A stretch of DNA of 64,000 bases from Evansella cellulosilytica DSM 2522 (lineage in GTDB: Bacteria; Bacillota; Bacilli; Bacillales; Salisediminibacteriaceae). A program made the position numbers and the translations under genes. Below are positions 45,831 to 57,384 of this stretch, piece by piece (positions within the stretch are counted from its first letter, which is position 1; each line of letters starts with the position of its first letter). The stretch covers positions 4,464,001 through 4,528,000 of the forward strand of contig NC_014829.1 of NCBI RefSeq assembly GCF_000177235.2. The letters are read 5' to 3'. The notes beneath the pieces were generated by a model. The model had not been told where the DNA came from. It searched no databases and saw nothing but the letters and a program-made list of their open reading frames with translations.

Positions 45831-46334
45831 GTGAATAATGTGACGATTGAGCATTTATTATCAACTGAGGAACACATTGATGAACTTTCGGAACTACTTG
45901 TATTGGTTGTAGAAGATGGTGCATCGATTGGATTTTTGCCACCGTTTCAACATACCGATGCAATGAACTATTGGAAAAATGCAATAAACCCTGAAGTGCT
46001 TTTATATGTTGCTAAAATAAACAATCAGATAGTTGGTAGCGTACAATTACATCTATGTACTAAAGAGAACGGTCAACATAGAGCTGAAATTGCCAAACTT
46101 ATGACACTTCCTCATTTTCGACGGAGTGGTATTGGTCGTAGTTTGATGAATAAAGCAGAAGAACGTGCCAAGGAGGAGGGGAGGTCACTACTAGTTCTTG
46201 ACACAAGAGAAGGGGATCCTTCTAATCATCTTTACTCTTCCATTGGTTATATGCATGCGGGTAAAATCCCTCATTACGCTAAATCAGCAAATGGAGAACT
46301 ACATTCTACCGTTTTTTACTATAAAGTTCTTTAG
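45831..46334 (+). CDS. GNAT family N-acetyltransferase
   Basis: This 167-aa acetyltransferase has a GNAT core: YVAKINNQIVGSVQLHL, then the acetyl-CoA loop in KLMTLPHFRRSGIGRSLMNKAEERAKEEG and YSSIGYMHAGKIPHYAKS. It resembles the small-molecule acetylases of antibiotic-resistance type, but no substrate can be inferred. I chose GTG at 45831 with GAGGTGG eight bases upstream; TTG at 45828 is also possible. It is convergent with the next gene, sharing the hairpin at 46345. Confidence 0.85.
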   Translation: MNNVTIEHLLSTEEHIDELSELLVLVVEDGASIGFLPPFQHTDAMNYWKNAINPEVLLYVAKINNQIVGSVQLHLCTKENGQHRAEIAKLMTLPHFRRSGIGRSLMNKAEERAKEEGRSLLVLDTREGDPSNHLYSSIGYMHAGKIPHYAKSANGELHSTVFYYKVL

Positions 46335-46344
46335 TAAAATCATT

Positions 46345-46389
46345 GAGGGAGACTCAATAGGCGAAAAATCATCCCTTTGAGTCTCCCTC
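46345..46389. terminator. Stereotyped GAGACTCA hairpin between convergent genes
   Basis: GAGGGAGACTCA (46345-46356) pairs perfectly with TGAGTCTCCCTC (46378-46389), with weaker inner pairing AGG/CCC. It serves the GNAT gene and the lipoprotein gene from opposite sides. Confidence 0.8.
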
Positions 46390-46399
46390 TTCATATCCA

Positions 46400-47200
46400 T
46401 TAAATATGGATCGTTACATCACTTTCTTCTCGTAACTGTTGAATCACTTCTGATTCTAATTCTTGACGCTGCTGGTTCATTAAATAACTCTCAATGTCTG
46501 CTCTCACATCTTCAATTTCCGGAATATCCATTTCCTCTCCAGACTGTTCAATTGCTTCTTGTACTCTCGCTACATATTCATCATACTCTTCTTGAACAGC
46601 TTCGTCTGAGACTGTTGTAGTATCAATTCTTGAATCTAGGAATTTCTCGCCTGAAATATATTGCGCTATATCTTGGCGAAAATCATCGACACTTACGCCA
46701 TCCGCCTCTAATATTTCAATAAGCATTTCTTCTGATTCAATTTGATATTGCATTCTAATTAGCTCTAACTCTTCATCTATCTCTTCATCTGTTGCATCAA
46801 AGCCTTCTTCTTGTGCTTTTTGATAAACAACTCTTTGATTGATTAACTGGTTAGCAACATCCTCTTCTAGCATCGCTAAAATTTCATCGCTACCTTCCAT
46901 ATCTAAAGTGAGGCCCATAGAAGCTTGTTGCATCAGGTGTTGTTCAAGAAGTGCGACAAAATCCTCTTTCCCAATGTCTTCACCGTTCACTGTTGCAATG
47001 ACATCTGGATAATCTTCCGCATCTACTAATGATTCCGTATCTGGCACACCTTCTTCAGTAAGGTCTAGTTGATCTTCAATCTCGGTATCAATATCTAAAT
47101 CTTCCCCTACTTCATCCGTTTCATCATTATCGCCACAAGCCATTAATCCAACAGCTAATGCGAGTGTTAGTAAGCTGAGACCAAATTTTTTCTTTAACAT
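46400..47200 (-). CDS. SurA-N-like/PrsA-type foldase lipoprotein without a PPIase domain
   Basis: This 266-aa lipoprotein has a signal peptide with lipobox LMAC (Cys at about residue 22), followed by an unusually acidic linker (DNDETDEVGEDLDIDTEIEDQ). Then comes the SurA/PrsA N-terminal chaperone pattern IATVNGEDIGKEDFVALLEQ and a long helical region (LINQRVVYQKAQEEGFDATDEEIDEEL). The parvulin prolyl-isomerase domain of PrsA is absent, so this is probably a pure chaperone or part of a family of acid-rich SurA_N lipoproteins. ATG at 47200 follows AAAGGAT. It acts outside the membrane. Confidence 0.8.
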   Translation of the reverse strand: MLKKKFGLSLLTLALAVGLMACGDNDETDEVGEDLDIDTEIEDQLDLTEEGVPDTESLVDAEDYPDVIATVNGEDIGKEDFVALLEQHLMQQASMGLTLDMEGSDEILAMLEEDVANQLINQRVVYQKAQEEGFDATDEEIDEELELIRMQYQIESEEMLIEILEADGVSVDDFRQDIAQYISGEKFLDSRIDTTTVSDEAVQEEYDEYVARVQEAIEQSGEEMDIPEIEDVRADIESYLMNQQRQELESEVIQQLREESDVTIHI

Positions 47201-47593
47201 GAATACCATCCTTTCTTAACTAAACAAGCTTTGGTCATTGTAACATAAATTTGTTGTCACTCGTAACCCTCACCCATCTTTATGGCCATGAAAAAATATT
47301 GAAATACGTAAATATGTAAATTTGTGTCCTTATAAAGCCCATCAACACAATCGTTTTATCGTTACATATTGAAATTTAAAAAATAATGTAAAAATAAAAT
47401 AATTAAATTTAATTAGAAAAAATTCCCATAGACAACGTGGTTGATAGGTATTTAATCCTAGTCCCTAACGAACTTATAAATTGATTATTTTGTAAATTAA
47501 TTAAGTATATAGAACCCTTTTGCAGTTATATTCTAGCAAACCTGTTGACGCTTGTAACAAAGTCATACTAGGCTATAAATAACGTGACATGTT

Positions 47594-47610
47594 ACCGAAA
47601 GCGCTTCGGT
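47594..47610 (+). promoter_or_regulatory. Probable cre-like operator 1
   Basis: ACCGAAAGCGCTTCGGT is a near-perfect palindrome around GCGC with the CGCTT core of catabolite-responsive elements. It lies upstream of the GH81 promoter. A LacI-family regulator other than CcpA is also possible. Bases 47210-47590 between the divergent lipoprotein and this site show no gene. Confidence 0.65.
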
Positions 47611-47646
47611 TATGGTGAATGTCGTTTAGTTAATCTTTTTTTTGCT

Positions 47647-47666
47647 TATAATTGAAAGCGCTTTAA
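47647..47666 (+). promoter_or_regulatory. Promoter -10 and overlapping cre site of the GH81 gene
   Basis: TATAAT (47647-47652) abuts TGAAAGCGCTTTAA (47653-47666), which matches the cre consensus TGWNANCGNTNWCA at all but the last conserved C. CcpA bound here would cover the transcription start, so glucose repression is expected. Confidence 0.8.
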
Positions 47667-47725
47667 ATAGCTTTTCAAAAAAGGAGGGTATATTTTTATT
47701 TGCTGACATGTCATGCATATTTTGA

Positions 47726-51283
<3,558 letters not shown>

Positions 51284-51297
51284 ACAATGAAATGAAG

Positions 51298-51342
51298 AAG
51301 GTAGACTCATTAGGTAACTAACCTTTGAGTCTACCTTCCTGC
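51298..51342 (+). terminator. Stereotyped GTAGACTCA hairpin after the GH81 gene
   Basis: AAGGTAGACTCATTAGGT (51298-51315) pairs with ACCTTTGAGTCTACCTT (51321-51337) with one bulge. The T run is weak, but this is the only candidate terminator for the glucanase. Confidence 0.75.
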
Positions 51343-51467
51343 TTCGTCTGAATCTACCAAAATCACCAGAAGTCAATTTTAAGTAAGCTCTTATTAGACC
51401 TGCTATTGTATCGATTTACGAACTTTATAGCTTAGCTTAGACACCCTCCCCATCTTAATCGAAGGAT

Positions 51468-52412
51468 TTAAATCGGATCTCTCCTCAAAAACGTAGTCAT
51501 ACAATGAACCGCTCCCCAGCCATTCATAATCTCATCGAGGTTTACTTCAATCACCTCAACACCATGTTTTTCAAGGAGTAGCTTCGTTTCTGGATTACCG
51601 CTAGGTGTTACTATTTTACCTGGTTCTATTGCAACGAAATTGATTGCCATGCCTTGTTTCAACTCTTCAATATTTGTTACCTCAATAAGCTCAATCCCTA
51701 AGTCGATCAGCTGTTTCGCACAATCATACCCTAGATGCCAAGGAAAAACGACTAGCTTATTTTTATCTACCATGTTCATATATCCATCTAAATGTATGGA
51801 GCCATATGGAATTTCTGTACGAATAATATTTTTTACTCCAATATTTCTAAGCTCTGCTTCAACTTGATTTGCACCAGACTCATTTGTCCTACTGCCAGTA
51901 CCAATAATGACGGTTTCTCTATTTATCCACATGGCACTAGCCCCTTCAAAGTAGCCATCACCATTTATCGTTTTAATAATCGGTACCCCTAATGATGCTA
52001 GCGTCGCAGCAACAGCCTTTTCCTCTCCTCTTCTAGCAGGAATTGCTGGCCGGCAGACGATAGCTCCTTCTGGCGTCATGAAAACTAAGTCCCTCATAAA
52101 CATCGCATTCGGTTTATCTGTACGCTGTCCTTGCACATAATGAACGTCTACACCATGATCTCGATATATATTTGCCAGTTCATCCTGTTGGTATCTTGCC
52201 TTTTCTGGATTCATTGGCGCTCTAAAGCGATACTCCGCAAAATTATCTTCTGTAATTCCTTCTATTTCTTGCCCTGGTCTATGCATGAGAACAGCTCTTA
52301 GCTTTCCCACCTCAGAATCACAATACCATTCACCCCAGAGTTCTTTCATTTCATCAGAAAACGACTGCTCGGATGGAAACCAACGCTCTCCTTGAACAAT
52401 TACTTTACTCAT
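51468..52412 (-). CDS. Pentein-fold guanidino-group hydrolase or amidinotransferase
   Basis: This 314-aa enzyme belongs to the arginine deiminase/dimethylargininase/amidinotransferase superfamily. The expected catalytic elements are visible: Asp in NAMFMRDLVFM, Glu in GDGYFEGASA, His in YGSIHLDGYMN and the nucleophilic Cys near the C-terminus in WGAVHCMTTFLRR. It could be an arginine deiminase-like or dimethylarginine hydrolase; the short length argues against classical ArcA (about 410 aa). ATG at 52412 follows AAGGGGG. Monocistronic. Confidence 0.85.
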   Translation of the reverse strand: MSKVIVQGERWFPSEQSFSDEMKELWGEWYCDSEVGKLRAVLMHRPGQEIEGITEDNFAEYRFRAPMNPEKARYQQDELANIYRDHGVDVHYVQGQRTDKPNAMFMRDLVFMTPEGAIVCRPAIPARRGEEKAVAATLASLGVPIIKTINGDGYFEGASAMWINRETVIIGTGSRTNESGANQVEAELRNIGVKNIIRTEIPYGSIHLDGYMNMVDKNKLVVFPWHLGYDCAKQLIDLGIELIEVTNIEELKQGMAINFVAIEPGKIVTPSGNPETKLLLEKHGVEVIEVNLDEIMNGWGAVHCMTTFLRRDPI

Positions 52413-52594
52413 CTTGCTTCCCCCTTATGTACTCAACACTTCTTACTTTAGGACACTGACACCTATCACAAGAAATAAGGATTAATCATTTCAAAACTAA
52501 TGTATATCAATGCATTATTATAAAAAAATCATATCACGTTTCACATTAAAATGTTTACATTTGTTTCTTACATTAAAGATGTCCCAAAGCTATT

Positions 52595-52641
52595 AGAGGT
52601 TGACTCAAAAGGTAAAAAATGGACCTTTTGAGTCAACCTCT
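52595..52641. terminator. Stereotyped GTTGACTCAAAAGGT hairpin, perfect copy
   Basis: AGAGGTTGACTCAAAAGGT (52595-52613) pairs over 19 bases without mismatch with ACCTTTTGAGTCAACCTCT (52623-52641). The flank GATGTCCCAAAGCT (52579) matches the outer part of the dispersed repeat at 16657 without its core. It ends the aldo/keto reductase gene on the minus strand. Confidence 0.85.
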
Positions 52642-52652
52642 TCCTATCTTTT

Positions 52653-53636
52653 TTAGTAAGGGCCTCGAATGTTATCTTTTACTTTCTGCTCATAAAATTC
52701 AGTGAGCTTACGTAGCTCTTCCGCCGTAAACGCTGGTACTTCTGTTGCAGCTAAATTGTCTTCTACTTGTGCGACCGTTTTAAAACCAGGTATTACTGTA
52801 GTAACCTCCTCCTGATCTAAAATCCAACGAAGAGCTGCCTTTGTCATGTTGCCACGGCCTTCACCAATCCAGCGAAGCTCCTCACTTAATTCTACCCCTT
52901 TGTTAAACGGTAATCCTGCAAACGTTTCTCCTACGTTAAATGCTTCTCCGTCTTTGTTGAAATTCCGATGATCATCTGCTTCAAATGACGTATCTTTTTT
53001 GAACTTTCCTGTTAAAAGACCACTTGCAAGCGGTACACGCGCTAATATACCAACACCTTTTTCCTTTGCGGCTGGGAAAAGCTGTTCTAAAGGCTTTTGT
53101 CGGAAAATATTAAATATCACTTGTAGTGCTTTAACGTTAGGATTTTCAAGACAGAATAAACCTTCCTCTACAGTTTCCACACTGACACCGTAGTGGCGAA
53201 CTTTCCCTTCCTTTTGTAGCTTATCTAGCACTTCAAACACTTTTCCATCCTTTAATATTTCAAACGGTGGACAATGAATTTGGTATAGATCAATTCTTTC
53301 TCTCTCTAATCTTTTTAAACTATTTTCACAAAAGGCTTTTACTGCTTCCTCCGAATATGTATTCGGATCAAAGATATCACCTGCTCGACAGAACTTTGTT
53401 GCGATATGAATCTCATCTTCTTTCCCCTTTGTTGCTTTTGCTAACAGCTTCTCTGCATGTCCATCACCATACACGTCTGCAGTATCAAAAAAGTTTACGC
53501 CTGCATCCATTGCTCGATGTAGCCCATTAATAGATTCTGTATCGTTCGTCTTCCCCCATGAACCACCAATGGCCCATGTTCCAAAGCTAAGTTCACTTAC
53601 TTTCAAATCTGTATTTCCGAGTTGACGATAATTCAT
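52653..53636 (-). CDS. Aldo/keto reductase
   Basis: This 327-aa NADPH-dependent oxidoreductase is a TIM-barrel enzyme. The family signature GVNFFDTADVYGDGHAEKLLAKA is present with the catalytic Asp and Tyr. The Lys is in HIATKFCRAGD, and the His in DLYQIHCPP. RVPLASGLLTGKF and WILDQEEVTTVIPG follow, with the latter in the cofactor site. The sequence is nearest to the YhdN/IolS-type group. I chose ATG at 53636, ten bases after GGAG; GTG at 53645 is too close. The substrate is unknown. Confidence 0.93.
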   Translation of the reverse strand: MNYRQLGNTDLKVSELSFGTWAIGGSWGKTNDTESINGLHRAMDAGVNFFDTADVYGDGHAEKLLAKATKGKEDEIHIATKFCRAGDIFDPNTYSEEAVKAFCENSLKRLERERIDLYQIHCPPFEILKDGKVFEVLDKLQKEGKVRHYGVSVETVEEGLFCLENPNVKALQVIFNIFRQKPLEQLFPAAKEKGVGILARVPLASGLLTGKFKKDTSFEADDHRNFNKDGEAFNVGETFAGLPFNKGVELSEELRWIGEGRGNMTKAALRWILDQEEVTTVIPGFKTVAQVEDNLAATEVPAFTAEELRKLTEFYEQKVKDNIRGPY

Positions 53637-53810
53637 ATATATCACACTCCGTTATGTATTTTTTTCGTATTATTCCTAGGTGTAATCGATATCATCTTAA
53701 CATACAAACCCTTTTAATGCCTGCACTAAAAGACTTAACACTACAAAGACATTATATAGTGTTTCACCCATTGCTTCATACATGTACCATTATTAGATTC
53801 CTTCTATGGG

Positions 53811-53853
53811 AAAAAGACTTCGCATCCCTATTTGTGAGCTGTGAAGTCTTTTT
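53811..53853 (-). terminator. Terminator of the nrd operon
   Basis: AAAAAGACTTC (53811-53821) pairs perfectly with GAAGTCTTTTT (53843-53853) around a 21-base loop. It lies ten bases beyond the nrdG stop and marks the end of the nrdA-nrdB-nrdD-nrdG unit. Confidence 0.8.
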
Positions 53854-53862
53854 GTCTCTTTT

Positions 53863-54372
53863 TTAGATTAATTGATATTGTAGATTTTCTGTAATATGTT
53901 TTAATTTGTCACGAATTTCACCATTCATTTCGATAATGCGTTGATTTTTGCTCCCTCTAAAAGGCAACGAAAGATCTTTTTCTTCTTCAATAAAAGGTCC
54001 ATCAACGATAACATCTGCCAACAAGATAAGTTCAATCTCTTCTATGTTACTTCTATCAATAATCTGCTCCATCGTATAGCCAGTATATATCCATAGATTT
54101 TTGCCCATTTCCTTCACACGTCTTGCAATTGGTACTAGTTCTCTTGCTTGATATAATGGATCCCCACCTGAAAATGTCACATCGTTATAGGAAGACTTAC
54201 AAATCGCATCGACAAGCTCTGCTTCTGTATAGCTGTACCCATTATTTATATTCCATGATAATGGGTTATGGCAGCCTTGACAAAAGTGAGGACAGCCAGC
54301 TGTGAAAATAACGGTACGTAATCCTTCACCATCGACAATTGAATCATACTTGATAGACATTACCTTTACCAC
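53863..54372 (-). CDS. nrdG: Anaerobic ribonucleotide reductase activating protein
   Basis: This 169-aa radical SAM enzyme creates the glycyl radical on NrdD. The [4Fe-4S] cluster motif CPHFCQGC (CxxxCxxC) is present in TAGCPHFCQGCHNPLSWN, followed by the SAM-binding GGDPLYQ. The start is GTG at 54372, overlapping nrdD by seven bases; an ATG at 54360 is too close to its potential site. Co-translation with nrdD is expected. It functions only without oxygen. Confidence 0.94.
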   Translation of the reverse strand: MVKVMSIKYDSIVDGEGLRTVIFTAGCPHFCQGCHNPLSWNINNGYSYTEAELVDAICKSSYNDVTFSGGDPLYQARELVPIARRVKEMGKNLWIYTGYTMEQIIDRSNIEEIELILLADVIVDGPFIEEEKDLSLPFRGSKNQRIIEMNGEIRDKLKHITENLQYQLI

Positions 54373-56192
54373 GAGTGCTTTACTCTCTTTGTTTCTTCTT
54401 CTCGTTTTGCATTATTCCAACGATTCAAGTCACCAACTAAGTATCCAGTAATTCTACGAATACGTTCAATAGCATCACTTTCACATTGAGGGCATCGATT
54501 TGCCATTATCCCGCTATATCCACAAGAGTGACAGCGATCTACAGGATGATTAATCGATCCGTATCCAATTTGATGCTCTTTCATTAATTCAATCACTTGC
54601 ATAATTGCCCTTCGATTAGCTGATGCATTCCCGTCTAGTTCGATGTATGTAATATGCCCTGCGTTACAAAGCGCATGAAAAGGTGCTTCACGACGAATTA
54701 TTTCTTCTATTAAAATACGAGAATCAACAGGAATGTGAAAGGAGTTTGTATAGTACGATTTATCTGTAACACGTTCAATAATTCCATATTTCTTCTGATC
54801 CCGTACTGTAAATTTTCCGGATAACCCCTCTGCCGGTGTTGCAAGTAAAGAGAAGTTCAATTGATATTGACGTACAGCTTCCTCCATCTTATTGCGCAGG
54901 AAGCTGATCACTTCCTTTCCTAATGACCATGCCTCCTCACATTCTCCATGATGCTTTCCAGTTAAAACGACTAAAGCTTCTGCTAAACCTATGAATCCAA
55001 TACTCAATGTCCCTTGTTTGAGTACTTCTTTCACTTCTTCCTCTCTATCTAAAAATTCTCCACCACGCCATACTCCTTGTGAATAAAGAAATGGGAATTC
55101 ATTTGCTTGTCGACTACTTTGAAATTCTAGTCTATGAAGCAACTGGTTTATCGTAATATTTGTCACGCTGTTGAGTAGACGATAAAACTGCTGAATTTCC
55201 CCCTTTGCCTTTAATGCAAGCCCAGGAAGGTTGAGTGATGTGAAAGAAAGATTCCCTCTTCCAACGGTCGTTTCTTCTCCGTGTATATTCCCCATTACTC
55301 TCGTACGACATCCCATATAAGCAACCTCGGATTCAGGTGTCCCATTGTCAAACTGCTTATTAAACGGGGCATCTAAAAAGCTAAAATTAGGAAAGAGTCT
55401 CTTGGCTGTCGTTTCTACTGCTAGTTGGAATAAATCATAATTAGGATCATGCTCAGCAGAATTGATGCCGTCCTTCAATTTAAAAATTTGGATAGGAAAA
55501 ATCGGCGTCTCCCCTTTTCCTAAACCTGCCCCTGTAGCTAATAGTAGCTGCTTTATGATCATCCTTCCTTCTTTCGATACATCAGTTCCATAGTTTACAG
55601 AGACGAAAGGGACTTGCCCACCACCACGAGAATGCATGGTATTTGCATTATGTATAAAAGCTTCACACGCTTGATACGTTGCTTCCTCTGTTTTTTCCCA
55701 TGCTAAATCATCCTTTTCCCTCTCTGAAAGATTCTTATTAACAGACTGTCGAAACTGTTCAAATGTCACCCTTACATAAGGGGCAAGGTCATAATCAAAG
55801 CTAGCATATGCTTGTCCGCCATGCTGCATATTTTGATTAGCTTGTAAGATAATCGATGCTAAGGACATTGCTGTATGAATTGATTTGGGTGGTCGAATAA
55901 AACCGTGTCCTGTGTGAAAGCCATTCTTCAACAGCTTACCTAACGGAATTTGGCAGCACGTTGACGTTCCTGTCGGATAAAAGTCTTTATCGTGAATATA
56001 AATCTCATTATTTTCTTCGGCTTTTCTTGCTTCTTCTGTCAGCAGGTAATTGTCTGTATACCATTTTGCTGTGGTGGAGGCGAATTGATTTAGTTTACCT
56101 AATGGCGTTCCCCCGTCCATATTGGCGTTTTCTTTCCCCTCCACAGCTGTATTCATTGTTACCTTTTCAAAAACTTGCGTTAACTCCTCCAT
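54366..56192 (-). CDS. nrdD: Anaerobic (class III) ribonucleoside-triphosphate reductase
   Basis: This glycyl-radical enzyme of 608 aa reduces NTPs to dNTPs under anoxia. The C-terminal glycyl-radical site is RITGYL, preceded by a zinc site C-x2-C (CHSCG) and C-x2-C (CPQC). The active-site Cys is in MGCRTRVMG. No complete ATP-cone is obvious at the N-terminus. I chose ATG at 56192 after AAAGGGGAT. The gene follows nrdB by 137 bases that include a hairpin, so nrdDG may be partly independent of nrdAB. Confidence 0.95.
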   Translation of the reverse strand: MEELTQVFEKVTMNTAVEGKENANMDGGTPLGKLNQFASTTAKWYTDNYLLTEEARKAEENNEIYIHDKDFYPTGTSTCCQIPLGKLLKNGFHTGHGFIRPPKSIHTAMSLASIILQANQNMQHGGQAYASFDYDLAPYVRVTFEQFRQSVNKNLSEREKDDLAWEKTEEATYQACEAFIHNANTMHSRGGGQVPFVSVNYGTDVSKEGRMIIKQLLLATGAGLGKGETPIFPIQIFKLKDGINSAEHDPNYDLFQLAVETTAKRLFPNFSFLDAPFNKQFDNGTPESEVAYMGCRTRVMGNIHGEETTVGRGNLSFTSLNLPGLALKAKGEIQQFYRLLNSVTNITINQLLHRLEFQSSRQANEFPFLYSQGVWRGGEFLDREEEVKEVLKQGTLSIGFIGLAEALVVLTGKHHGECEEAWSLGKEVISFLRNKMEEAVRQYQLNFSLLATPAEGLSGKFTVRDQKKYGIIERVTDKSYYTNSFHIPVDSRILIEEIIRREAPFHALCNAGHITYIELDGNASANRRAIMQVIELMKEHQIGYGSINHPVDRCHSCGYSGIMANRCPQCESDAIERIRRITGYLVGDLNRWNNAKREEETKRVKHSW

Positions 56193-56290
56193 TAATCTAT
56201 CCCCTTTATTATTCATTTTTTAAGAAAAACGTTTAAGGTTGACTCAAAAGGTAAAATTCCACTGCCATATTTCAACTTTCTTACCTTATG

Positions 56291-56321
56291 AAAATGCAGC
56301 CGTTTTCCCCTTACGGCTGCA
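56291..56321 (-). terminator. Hairpin between nrdB and nrdD
   Basis: On the minus strand TGCAGCCG pairs with CGGCTGCA (56295-56321), followed by TTTT. It may be a partial terminator that sets the ratio of class I to class III gene expression. An unpaired GACTCAAAAGGT half-hairpin also lies at 56239. Confidence 0.65.
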
Positions 56322-56329
56322 CTTTCTCT

Positions 56330-57367
56330 CTATAAATCATCAAATCCGTTATCGTCAGATACTTTCGTATATTGTCGCGATTTTTGTTCAAAGAAATCTG
56401 TTTTCCCGCTATTTACGTCTTCATATATTTTTATCCAGCGCATCGGATTATTTCTGTAGCCTTCGAATGGCCGCTCAACACCAAGCTCATTCACACGTTT
56501 ATTGGCCATAAATTTAATGTAGGCTTCTAAATCACCGATATCAATGCCCTCCATTTGATCGCCGATGATATATTTAGCCCAATTAATTTCTAGCTCCGCT
56601 CCCTTTTTAAACGTTTCTTGTACGAAGCGGTGGGTTTTTTCTGAGTTGAGCTCCGGATATTCGTGCATTAATTCTTTGAAAATATTTGCAAACAAATAGA
56701 CGTGATGCTGTTCATCCCGATTAATATAATTGATCATTGTCGACGTAGATACCATCTTTTGATTTCGCGCTAAGTTGTAGAAAAAGCTAAATCCAGAATA
56801 AAAGTTCAAGCCTTCCAAAATGATATCGTAAACAATCGAGTGTAAAAATGTTTCTGGTGTAGGATTGGAGACGAACGCCTCATATCCTTCAGCGATAAAA
56901 TCATTTCTCTCTCTTAGCACTTTATCATGTTTCCAATATTCAAAGATTTCATCCTGCTTTGCCTTTGTCGTTAAACTTGATAATACGTATGAATAACTTT
57001 GATTATGAACAACCTCCTGAAAGGACAATACAGTCATTAATGCCGACAAGCTAGAATCTGTTAAATAGCGTGCCACATGCATCGAGTAGTCTGTTTGAAT
57101 ACTATCTAAGAAGGCGAGTAAGCCAATAATTTTATCAAATGCTTCTCTTTCCTTCGGCTCGAGCTTATCATACTGTTTCACATCGTTCCCCATGTTAATC
57201 TCAAACGGTGTCCAAAAATTCGCTAGCATGTTTTTATATAATGGATATGCCCATTTAAAACGAACATCGTCCCAGTTCAATACATTAGAGCTTTCACCGT
57301 TAATAATTCGTGTTGATGCATTCGGTGCTGTTACGTCGTACAGCTTTCTTTCTTGTAATTTATCCAT
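56330..57367 (-). CDS. nrdB: Class I ribonucleotide reductase beta (radical) subunit
   Basis: This 345-aa subunit holds the di-metal centre and radical for class I RNR. Metal ligand helices are recognisable: EREAFDKIIGLLAFLDSI, SFQEVVHNQSYSYVL (ExxH), EGLNFYSGFSFFYNLA and INRDEQHHVYLF (ExxH). The C-terminal tail (SDDNGFDDL) is the peptide that binds the alpha subunit. I chose ATG at 57367 after AAGGAAGG. It starts 17 bases after nrdA stops, clearly in one operon. No NrdI is encoded here, so a Mn-dependent class Ib (NrdF) system is less likely. Confidence 0.95.
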   Translation of the reverse strand: MDKLQERKLYDVTAPNASTRIINGESSNVLNWDDVRFKWAYPLYKNMLANFWTPFEINMGNDVKQYDKLEPKEREAFDKIIGLLAFLDSIQTDYSMHVARYLTDSSLSALMTVLSFQEVVHNQSYSYVLSSLTTKAKQDEIFEYWKHDKVLRERNDFIAEGYEAFVSNPTPETFLHSIVYDIILEGLNFYSGFSFFYNLARNQKMVSTSTMINYINRDEQHHVYLFANIFKELMHEYPELNSEKTHRFVQETFKKGAELEINWAKYIIGDQMEGIDIGDLEAYIKFMANKRVNELGVERPFEGYRNNPMRWIKIYEDVNSGKTDFFEQKSRQYTKVSDDNGFDDL

Positions 57368-57384
57368 TTTCACACAACCTTCCT

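Noticed and set aside
56239-56511. 90-codon plus-strand ORF
   Set aside because: It is antisense to the 3' end of nrdB and begins in the intergenic hairpin region without a ribosome binding site.
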